Source of the DNA: Leishmania infantum JPCM5
Taxonomy: Eukaryota > Euglenozoa > Kinetoplastea > Trypanosomatida > Trypanosomatidae
Length of the DNA stretch: 64,000 nt
Direction of reading: 5' to 3'
Assembly: GCF_000002875.2 (NCBI RefSeq)
Contig: NC_009411.2
Coordinates: 682,001 to 746,000 of the forward strand
Shown: positions 31,884-42,500 of the stretch, piece by piece
Layout of the letters: the number at the start of each line of letters is the position of its first letter
How positions within the stretch are numbered: the first letter of the stretch is position 1
Made by a program: the position numbers and the translations under genes
Notes under the pieces: generated by a model
Seen by the model: only the letters and a program-made list of their open reading frames with translations
Database searches by the model: none
Told to the model about the DNA's origin: nothing

Positions 31884-33017
31884 CTGCTGATTTCATCTGG
31901 CGGTATTGCTGTTGTGACTGACATGGCGCGCTGCACCACGAGCGGCGCGTGGGAGACCGACATCATCACCGATGGCGCACGTCAACGCACACGCTTCTCT
32001 TCCCACCGCCACAGGCACACATACACACTACAGTGAAGTACCAGTCTTTTTTTTCTCTCGTGTCACTTACATCATTCATCCTGATCATGCGGGTCGCCGT
32101 GAAGGATGGGCGGCCGACGACGACAAGCATTGGCGTACAAGTGCAGCCGGGCAAGCGAGAAGAGAACGCTACTAGAGAAGCGTGCACGCCTGGCCTTTGT
32201 CACCTCCATGCGATGCGCTGTCACGCTCGGCGTTATCATGTATTTACAAATGTTGTTGTTGCTGTTGTTGTCGCCTCTGTTCTCTCGTTTTTTTTCGTTT
32301 TCGTACATAACTTCTCCCCAGCACCACCATCACCACCCCCTGGTCTTTCTGTTCTACTTACGTATATGCATACAGACTCAACACCGTTGTCTGGCACAGT
32401 GATACGCGCCCAGGGTCATCTGTGAATGTGGCTGTCTTGCATGCCGCAGAAGCACTCCACGTGCGACTCTACTTCGGCACGCTAGTGCCGAGAAGCGAGT
32501 ACATGGGAAGCTATGATTTTGTTGTCTGCGGGCTTGAAAGACCCACAGAAACAACAGCACCAACCCGTGCTAGTTACCCAGCCGCGCGTGGCAATCCCAG
32601 TCGGCTGTGCTGTGCTTGCCGCCCCTCTTCCTCTCCCCCCCCCTCCTCCTCCTCGTGCGCGTTATACACACACACGCACATACACATACACACGTGCGCA
32701 TCTATGTAACCGGAACCATCGACACCACTCTCCTCCTCCTGCGTCTCCCTCTCCTCCCCTTTGCCATCCTTACCAGGAAACGGCCTGCAGCTCGCTGTCT
32801 CAGCCTTTGCCCTGCCAGTCTTCCGTTTTTCGTAGCACTTCCGCTACGCATTCTCAGACATCGCCAGCGCTCGCTAAAGGTGTCGCAAGGGACTCGGCGG
32901 CGAAGGAAAAAGAGATGCGCTACCACACACGAGCGTGTGAGCTACTCCAAGGAGATCTGTCCTCGTGCCGACAGCCATGTGATGCTCCATAAACGAATGG
33001 CGGGAATAATCACTGGC

Positions 33018-35320
33018 TTGCCGCGGTGAAGCACCACTGCCTTCTCCTCCCCCGTCTTCGCCGAAGACGGGCGCGTCACCTTACCCGGTCAAACGTGCGG
33101 AGCTGACGTTACATCCTTGGATGGACGTTAAAAGGCCGAAGTCTCTTGCTCAGGCAGAGCCAAGATGGCAAAGAACCGCGGCGCTTTCCCCCTCGTATCG
33201 CCGATCGCGGTATGTCCCCTTTTTGCGCTGAAGACAAAAAGGCCGAGCGCGCCCAAACTGTCGGCTCTGTCGCCATACGGGGCTGCAGGGGGCGAAAGAC
33301 TGGGGCCCTTCAACTGGAACGCTTTCCCGGACACCCCGGGGGGTCACAAAGCAGCCTTTTGATGGATTCGTGCGGCGATTGTAAATTTTCCCCGCACCCA
33401 CCCCCGACCTGGCCGCCCCAACGGCAGGTTAAAAGCCCTCCTCCCCCCACAGGGCATAGCGGGAACCGAGGGCGGCGCCGGCGGCGGCATTTAATTCCCC
33501 GCCCACCAGGCCAAAGCGAAGGGGCTGTTGTAAGGCCGCGGTTGCGCTGGGGCAGTGCGCGATGCTAGCGGCGAGAACGCCACCGCGCCTGACAGAGCCA
33601 ACGCAGACCCGAGTTTCCACCAAGCCGTCCATTGTGGCAGTGGGCTGCTTTGCCGCCGCGGCGGGCCGTGGGGGGGGGGGAGCGGCGGAGGAAAACATGC
33701 AGACCAGAAACCCGGGGAGACGACGCAAGCCCGAAGACGACCGCGAAAGACAAAGCCCAACGAGACCCAGCGCCAAGAAGTGGCCCCAAGCGCCCAAGCC
33801 AGTTTCCCAGCCAGGATGGGAATGGGGGCGCTCGAAGGCGGTGACTCTGCCGCCGGCAAGGCTTCGAACGTGGAAATCGACCGGGTCGCACAGCACTACT
33901 TTGCGGCCCCCGCCATGCTGGGGCGCGAAACCCTCCCCGTCCTAACCACATTGACGGCCAAGGAGGCCGAACAGCGGGCCGGCAAAACACACCTGCTTTG
34001 TTTCCAACTGTTTCTGCGCTGACCCCCCGGATCGCGGGCGTCTGAAAGGGATTTCGCCATGGGAGGGCACCGCCGCACGTGCGAGACTCGGCGCCGCCAA
34101 AGTCTTTGCATGAAAACCCGCCCCGAGCGATCACAGCACGGCCCACACATACATATGAGGCGTGCACTAGGCAACAGAGGGTGCAGCGACCACCGCTGGC
34201 TCACTCACTGGTGGCCACCTTCGCAGCGAGACATTAAAAGCCGACAGAAGGTCGCCACGCACAGCACTGCCAACGAGACCTCGCGGACACCTGGCAGAGG
34301 GGGGGAAGCGAAAGCCTGGATCCATCACAAAGAGTTTTTTTTTTCGGCGCCCAACGAAGGGCAATGCGGAGAGGGACGACGCGCACCACCCCGACGCTGA
34401 CGAAGGCGATGCACGGCGGAGGAAACCTCGATGAGCGCCCCGCGGGCTCACCCGCACATGTGCTGATGGGCACACTCATCGCAGCGGAAGAAAGGGTGGG
34501 GGTGAGAGGGCTGATATTCGTGGCGGGGGCGCGCACCATCCTTCAACGCATCAAGGTTGCCAATCGTTCGATGGCACCAGGCAAGGAAGCAGGGCTGATG
34601 AAAACGGGCGACGAACTCCTTCGCCTTGGCCTGGTGGGAGCAGACATTCCTTGACAAGCGCTGCTGGTGGGGCGGGGCGCAGCGCTTGGTGTCCAACCCC
34701 AAGACGATAGCGAAGCTGTCTTTGGCGACGGAAACGCGCAACGTTTGCCTGCCGCGCTTTTATGCCCCCGCCGCCTCTTGGAGCGGGCGCCGTTCGCACG
34801 GAACGGCCCAGCACGGCTCGGTCCCTCCATCCTCCGCGAGCGCGCGGCGTTTCGTGCTGCCTCGTGGTCGGCGTAAGGGGGTGGGGCCTCCGCGCCCCAC
34901 CCGCTTTGGCCCTACGCCCACCCCCACGGAGGCGAAGGGGGGGGGGGGAACCGCCCCTCGCCCGAACCCCCAAACGCGCCCCGCACGCCCCGCCGGGCCG
35001 CGGCGCGGGCCCGCTGGCGGCAGGGATCCCGCGCGCCACCGCGCCGCAGGTTCGCCAGCGGGCAGCCCCCCACGCGCGGCCACAAGCGCGCCCTTAGTAA
35101 ACCTATGTGGCGCCCGACGGATGTGGTCAAAGGCGTCACCGCCTCCGAGCCCAGTCCCGCGATCGTCTCGGGGCAGCATCGCAGTGCCTCGCCGAGCGTT
35201 GGCAGCTGGAAGGTGCAGCAAGGGTCAATGAGCCAGACAGCGTCCTCAGCGCGCAGGTCGCGGCTGGCGACGAGGTGGCAGCGCCGATAACTCTGAGCTG
35301 GCGTCCGTGTTGCAGCCTCA
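33018..35320. other. Compositionally distinct GC-rich block, origin unknown
   Basis: The block lacks the TG/CA and CT microsatellites that fill other gaps in the window. It has homopolymer G runs (33672-33681, 34937-34947), motifs such as AAAAGCC and TAAAAGG, and very high GC from about 34,750 to 35,100. Long open frames exist on both strands, as expected from high GC. The minus-strand frame 34448-34741 has a Cys/His-rich end (FFRCDECAHQHMCG) that looks more protein-like than most. It could be a decayed mobile element, a decayed gene, or foreign DNA. I cannot choose among these. Confidence 0.4.
33051..33071. other. Perfect inverted repeat (hairpin), 10-base arms
   Basis: CCCGTCTTCG and its exact complement are separated by one base, so as RNA it would fold as a GC-rich stem with a small loop. 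It sits at the left edge of the distinct block. It could be an element end or a structured transcript end. Confidence 0.5.
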
Positions 35321-35329
35321 TCCGCTGCC

Positions 35330-35580
35330 TCGGCACGGCTCTTGTCGCCGTTATCGCTAGCAGACCCACTCGGCGCCTGCGGCTACCGCGCCGATACAAA
35401 GAACTATGACCGCAGTCGAACCCGCTTCCCCGGATCTTTCGTGGAGGCATCAATGCAGGCGCTCTGGCATGCCGTTCGCCGCCAGTAAGCCACGTGGCGC
35501 TTCCTCGAATTCGTCGAAGGTCTGTGTGGCATCGTGCGCAACCCGGAATGCAAGGCCAGGGACGCAGCGCGATTGTGTGG
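35330..35580 (+). pseudogene. Short coding-like relic, unidentified
   Basis: One plus-strand frame reads as a plausible protein across a TAA stop near 35,490. Before the stop it includes ADTKNYDRSRTRFPGSF, and after it FLEFVEGLCGIVRNPECK, until the TG microsatellite at about 35,590. No family is recognised and there is no start or splice signal. It may be the tail of whatever filled the preceding GC-rich block. Confidence 0.25.
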
Positions 35581-36562
35581 GTGTCGTTTGTGTATATGTG
35601 TGTGTGTGTGTGTGCTCAGGTGATCTCTTCGCTTCCTTTGGTGGCTTTGCGTCCCGTCCTACCCCCCACCCCACCAACAAAAAAAAAATAATAAACGCAG
35701 AAAAGGAGAAGCCACAAGTCAGATGGGGTAGTTCAAGTGGTCTCTATTCAGAGAGGAGGGGCTAATGCGCACCCCGCCCCGCCCACCCCCTGCAGTCCGC
35801 TTCATCATCCCCCTCCCCCTCTCCCCTTGGCCCTCCGCCCCCCCCCCACACCACCAAAGCAAAGACGACGACGACGACACACACAAGCGTGAGTGGCGCG
35901 GCCTGCCCCGCGAGCCATTCACCGACTCCCATGCCCGGATCTGCTACTGTGGTGAGAGAGAGGTGAGCGCTGGGTGCCTCACCGCACATCCCCCTGCTGT
36001 TGTTGTGTGCGTGGTGTTTCCGCTTTCACGGCATCAAGTGGCGGTGTTGTTGAAAGAGGATTCAAAGCCCTTGAAGGCTCTCTATAATGGTTGAAACAGG
36101 GGAAGCAAAAACGCCAGCACGAGCTGGTCGTATAGCCCCTTGTAAAACATCGAATCAACGAGCAAGTGACAGAAAGCACATAGCAAAAAGAAGCGGGGCG
36201 GCCTGCGTCCACGGACTCGCCGCACACCTTCCGCAGCGATGCGCATGCGGAGTGAAGAACCATGAGAAGGCACCCAAACTCCAGCGCGCGCCAGCATACA
36301 CACCATTATGTGCACACCGCGCACCATCCCTTCTACCCGCTAGCGATACAAGCACGGCGCTGCGGCAACACACGTGATCGCCACTCACAATGTCCCCTGA
36401 CAAGCATGCGCGAGAAGGGAGACGTGAACCGAAGGCGCGAGGACAAAAAAAAAACGAAGGGGTCTGCGCCCCCCCCCCCACACACACACACACCCCTCAC
36501 CCGCCTGCACTGTCGCCGCTAAGCGCGCACCAAAGCACCGAGGCATTGATGAAGGCGCAGGT

Positions 36563-39500
36563 CTACAGGCTCACCAGGTAGCACGCAACACCGTTGAGCG
36601 CCGCCTTCGTCGCCTCCGCCTCGCCGGCGCACTTCACACGCAGCGGGAAGATCCTTGTGTGGCGCTCTGCGTCCGCGTAGACTGGAATGAGAACGCTTTC
36701 ACTGGAGTGCTTCACCTTCACCGCTGGCACCCAGCTGACGGCGATGTCTACACAGAGCTGCACGGAGGACGGCGAGTTAGCCTGCACAGCCGCGAGGCGG
36801 CCGTCGCCCGTGAGCGCCGCTCCCTGCATCACCAGACTCTTCGCCGCCACCTTGACGATGACGCTCCCGTGCGCCACATTGTCCACTGCGGCTAGCAAGA
36901 CAAGGTCCGTGAGGGGCGCCTTTGTCACGCGCGCCGTGTGCTGCCGCAGGGCGTTGAAAAAGGTCTGCGGCCGCAGTAGCGACGAGAGGTCGTACGCCGC
37001 CGTCGTGCTGAACGGCGCCCTCGCGAGGTCGCGTGTCGTGTTGTACTTGCGCCACAGCAGCGCGAGCCACACCTTTGCCTCCTGTGGACCGTCCATGCGG
37101 TCCAGCCAGCGGCTCGGCATACGACCGCTCATCAGCTCGGTCGCCTCAGCGCGCACCTCCGCGTCAGGGATGATGGTTCCCTCCGCCACGCCGTGCAACG
37201 TATCAAAGAAGGCTGACAGATCCTTGATGAGGGCGGTGAGCAAGTTCACCTCGCTGATGAAGAAGACCTCCATCGGCTCTGGGTCACGAGTGTGGCTCGA
37301 CACCGTCTGCGGAACGCCATTCGCCGCAATGCCACTGCCCTTCCACACCTCCATCACTTGTCTCAGCCGCTCTCGCCACTTCTCGCCGCTCGTCAGCGCC
37401 GTGCTTTCCTTCTTGCACAGCTCACGGAGTGACTCGCGCGTGGCGTGTGCCGCGTCCTCCTGCACGGTGCGGTCCGCGTTGTCGCACATGCAGAGCAGCG
37501 CCGGCGGGTCGACGTCGGGCATGTTCGCCTGCAGCACTGCCACCATCTTATCGTGGTCGCCTGCGTGCGCGGCCGTCACGCCGGAAAACAGTGGCGACTT
37601 CTCCTTGAGCAGCACGCCCTCGTTGAAGTACGTCTGGATGAGGAGCTGCAGCACCTTCTCATCCGCCGCGTTCTCGAGGCGGCCGCCGTAGAGGCAGGTT
37701 TCCAGAAAGCCAGTAAGCGTCACCCAGTCCAGCTGCGACTTCGTTGCCAAGCTTGTCAGCACATTTGTCGCCGCCTTTAGGTCAGCCGGCGAGAACTCAT
37801 AGCACTTGGACCAGCCCTGCGGCACATATGTCCGGCGCTCCTGCACCACCGCGTGGAACCAGGCAAGTCCAAAGAGAAGCCGCGCGCCGGCGTGCGACTG
37901 TGCCGCGAGAAACGCGCTGTCCCAGAGGCTGTAGGTGCGCAGCAGGTTCTGCTTCACCCCCGGCGGCGCCTCCACAGTGACCTTGTTCGACATGCGCAAC
38001 AGCACGCTGGGAAAGAGGTCGTGCGGCTCGGTGGTGAGGAGGAGGCGGAAGCTCGTGTTCGGCGGGGGCATCGAGCACAGCTCGTTCTCCAGCACGGAGG
38101 CCCAGTCCAGAACGAGGTGGAGGTTCTTGAGCAGCAACCAGTCGCCCTGCACGGCGCAGCGCCGCACCTGCTGCAGCGCGTTGTCTGTCAGGCCACCACC
38201 AAGCGCAAGCTGCACAAAGCGCTCCTTGCCCACGAGGTGCGTCGCCACATCCTGTATCTCCATGCTCGGATCGGCGCCACTCGAGGTGATCAGCAGAATC
38301 GGGGCGGTGGCGCCGTTACTGAGGATCGTATTCTCGAGGGACATAACGGGGGCTAGCGACGCCAGCTCCAGCTTGCGCAGGATGATCTGCAGCGAGGTGG
38401 CGGGCGCGCGGTCCGGACGAAACGTGTTGATCCACAGCAGCCTCTCCATGTCTGAGATGGCCGCGCTCGCGTCCGTGCTGCTGCCCGCGGCACGTGGCCC
38501 CAACTCGCTCTCCGGTGTGGCGTGGTTCATGACGGCGGCCCACCGACTCGGGTCGCCCCCGTGCCACTTCTCCGCCAGAGCCTGCCCGGCCGCGCTGGAG
38601 ACGATGCTGGCGTACTTGATCCTGCTGGACGGCGGCGCCCACTTCGGCAACTGCGAGTCCTCGATCGCTTTCACGTTAGTGATGGTCCCCACCAGAGCGC
38701 CCCACAGATCCTGCGGATACTCGGCTGGCCACAGACCGTGCAGGACGTGGAGCCCGAAGGCGATGCGGTCCTTCTTGAGCAGTCCACGCGCCACGCTGTG
38801 GAAGCAGGTCTTCGTGAAGCTCGCGATCAGAGCCTGCACCTTCGCCCCCGCCTCGTCGTCGCCCTGGTAGGTCTTGAGCGTCTGCGTGAAGAGGGCGATG
38901 TAGTCGCTGATACCGTACTGGTACATGTGATTGAGCGTTTCCATGTCGCGAACGATGAAGAAGAGAAGAGCTCCATGGTGCGCGAAGGGGCGGTACACCT
39001 CGCGCTTCTCATCCAGCTCCACCTGCAGTTCGTGCGAGCGCGCGAGGGACTGCTGGATGTTGTAGGCTTGCACCTTGACTTCGTTGAGGGACTTGATGAG
39101 CTTCGTGTTCTCGAGCAAGCCGCCCTGCGACTCCGCGAGGTCGCTGAGAAGACGCTCCTCCAGCTTGTTGAGCTGCAGCTGCAAACTCTCCTCATCTTTG
39201 AGCAGCTCCACCTTCTGCTTCTCCAGCTCCGGTCGCTCCTGTTGCAGCGTGACGCCAAGAAGCTGGTCTTCGAGGCCGAGGCTCGTCACGGAGAAGTTCA
39301 CCTCCGTCACCAGAGCCGCGGCACTGGGGGACAGTCGCAGCTCCGACTGCCGCGAGAAGAGCATGATTCGGAAGTTGTCATGCCACTCCACTGTTTTGTT
39401 GCCCACCTGCACCACTCGCTTCGCGCCAGCAGGCACGAGGTCGCGGCGCAGGATGGTGTACAGCAGAGGCGCGATGTCGGCCACCTCCGTGACGATCAAC

Positions 39501-42500
39501 GTCTTCCCGAAGCGGATGGCAAGCTCGAGCGTGTGTGTGAAGCGCTCGTCGTGCAGTGAAATCGTCTCGACAACGGTGTTCGCCCTCTTCAGGTGCTCTC
39601 GCATCCACTCAACCGCCTTATTCGCTGGGTCGACGACGAGCGGCGTCTGCTCCGTGTCCAGCATGACCACCGCGTTCTCCAGGCTGAGTCCATCCGCCGA
39701 CAGACCCTCGGACTTGTACTGGAGGAGGTCTCCTTCGGTTCGAAGGAAGTGCGTCACCTCGACAACATCTGGAAAGCCCAGCCGGTCGCACCACATCTTC
39801 AGAAAGCGGCGCCGGCCGCCCTCCGTCTCTTGGCCAAGGTAAGTCAGGAACGCGGCGGCGACGAGGGCACGCTTCGGCATCGTGTTGTTCGCCTCCCGGA
39901 TCGCGGCCGCCTCGGTGGCCCATCGACCCTTCTCGCCATTCAGCTTGTCCAGTAGGTCCTTCGCCGTCATCAGTTCCTCCTCGGCGGCCTGCAGCTTACC
40001 TCTGAGCCGCTCTGCCTCCTTACACTTCTCAGAGAAGCCCTCGCGCAGCTCCTTAACTTTGGTATCGATTTTCTTCAGCCTCTTCTGCAGATGCTCGAGC
40101 TTGGCGGCGCCGTCTTTCTGGTTCGTCTCGAGCTGCTCCAGCTGCTGCGTCAGAGGTGAGATGCGCTCCATGATGGCTGAGTACTCCACCATCGCCTTGA
40201 CCCACTCCGCCATCGGCGCCGCCGCCACCGAGGCGCGCTGAATGGTTTCGGCCTTGAAGAAGGAGGCGCGGTCGCGCAGCAGCTTCTCGACGCGGCGGCG
40301 GATGTCGGGGGTCATGTTCTTGACCTCGAAGTCGAGAATACGCTGCTTCGCACCACGCTCACCGAGGAACTGTCGCATCGACTGCCACGAGACGTCGTTC
40401 ACACCGAGCAACGCTAGGACGCCCTCGAGAACGACGCGGATCGCCTCCGGCGGGGATAGCAAGGAGCGGATCTCGTTGAGCTGCTCGCTGCGGATGGTGC
40501 TGATGGCGTCACGCGCGGCTTCCATCATTGGCTTAATACTCCCAAGCTCCTCCTCCACCTGTCCGCGGCTCTTCGCAATGAGCGTCTGCTCTTCCTTGAG
40601 ATGCTCCTGTAGGGTTGCCGCCTCGTCACGCTGCTCCTGGGACTCCTCCATGCTGGACTGGATCTCGTTCAGCGCCTTGTCCGCCGCCTTCTGCATCCTC
40701 TCAACATCCTTCTTCTTCTCCGCGACGTCCTTCTTTACCTTTTCCACACTCTCCTCGGCCTCCTTCAGCTTCACTAAACCCGCCTCCAACCGCTCCATCT
40801 TATCCTTGCTGGAGCTGCTCTTCCTGGCTAGGATGGCGCGGAATGTGCTGAGCAGCACCTGCACATCATGCGGAGTGGAGCGGACGCCCATGCCTTCGTG
40901 AATGGCGTTGACCTCGCGGTGCACGTGGAAGCCTTTGTTCGTCGGGTTTGATTCGAGCGCGGCGATTTCGTCCGCCAGGTACATCTTGCAGATTGTCTTG
41001 GTCATGTCGCCACTCCACGTCCCCATCCACAGTAGCTCACACTTGCTCATGAGGGCTGGGTTGGAATGCAGGCGATTCATGAAGAGCTCGTGACGGTGGT
41101 CCATGATGAGGGCAATGCGCAGGTTGCGCTGCAGCCGCTCCACAAAGTAGGCGTAGATCGCCCCCATGTGACCATCGCTGGCCGCTTCGTCACGCATTGA
41201 TGAGAACATCGTCTCCATTTCCTCCTGTGAGAACAGCCCTGGCACCTCGCCGCTGCTTAGCAGGCTATTCACGTACTCCAGAAAAGCCGCGTCGACAATG
41301 TTGTGATCCTCGATGAGGAGGACCAGCGGCATATTCTGCACCGTGGCGCGCTGGATGAAGCCGCGGAGGTCAAGCCGGAACTGCTTGAGGTTGTAGTCGT
41401 GCGTCATGTTGAACGATACCACCTCGCGCCGTTGCTGGTGCGCAGCGAGAAGCACGGCGTTGCGCCGCCCGACACCGGTGCTGCCAACCAAGATGAGGTG
41501 GCCGCCCGGGCGAGCCAGCACTCGGTCGACGTAGGTCACCCAGCACAAAATTTCCGGGATGAGAGGGACGTGGAGCTCCTTGAACTCGCGGCTGTACTGC
41601 AGCAGTCCGCGCTCCGCCTCGCTCCGCACATCGTCGTACCTCTTCTGCACCAGCTTAAGCACCGCACGGTGGCTCGTCGCCGCCGCCGCGGAAGCTCCGC
41701 CAGCCTCTTCACCGCCGTCACTTCTGTTGCCTCTCGCGCCATCGCCAGTCGCGGCAACGGCGGCGGCACCGTTCTCCGGGTCAAACCAAGTCACGAACAT
41801 CGTGGTGAAGCGATCCTCCTTTGCCGGCATCGCGTAGCCGATCGTGGCGAGCTGCTCCGAGAAGGTCCGCAGCGCCTGCCTACGGTCTTCGGCGCTCGGG
41901 AGGCAGTCGGTAAAGATGCGGCTGGCCTCATAGGCGAGCACCGCCGGCAGCGTGGTGCGGGTGTCGATGTGGTAGAGGAGTACGTTGGTGACCCACTTGG
42001 TAAGGTGGCGAGGGCTGAAGGAGAAGTGCGCGTACTCCTCACCCTCAAACTGGCGACGCACCTTGTCGTATACCTGCAGCATGAAATGCGCGAGCTGCGT
42101 GCCCTTTTCGTAGTCTTTGCCTTGGCCAATGTTCGTCTGCTGCAACAGACTCGCCCAGTACGTGGCGTACACCTGCACAAGACTCGTCTTGGACGGGTAG
42201 GATACGGTCACGATGCTGGCGAGCGCCAGTAGCCGCGGTGTGACCGGGTAGCGGCCGGCCGATGGAGTAGGGTTCATGCTCGCGACGATCTGCACGCGTT
42301 CAACCCCCACCCACTCGAGGTCCTGGTTGTAGAAGCCGTTGTACAGGATAAGCTGCTGCAGAAAGGAGTGCAGCTCCACGGTGCCGTACCTGTCCGCCTT
42401 CGGCAGATTCACGCTCTTGAGAAGGATGACGAGCCGCTCCCCTTCGCGCGGACGGTACATGGGCCCGGCATTTGTGTTTGCCAAGACGCACGCCTGCTCG

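Larger units (their letters stand above)
30968..36562. other. Convergent strand-switch region (expected transcription termination zone)
   Basis: Plus-strand genes end at 30967 and minus-strand genes end at 36563, so two polycistronic units run toward each other here. In Leishmania such regions are known sites of RNA polymerase II termination and often carry base J. No tRNA, 5S or snRNA gene was recognised by eye, although such genes are common at these sites. The left part (to about 33,000) and right part (from about 35,600) are ordinary microsatellite-rich intergenic DNA; the middle block is listed separately. Confidence 0.75.

Noticed and set aside
33429..34167. Overlapping minus-strand open frames of 120-200 codons in the GC-rich block
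   Set aside because: All frames are open because of high GC; none shows a family motif, so no CDS is claimed.
35035..35060. GCAGGTTCGCC as a tRNA B-box
   Set aside because: No A-box at the right distance and no cloverleaf could be drawn.
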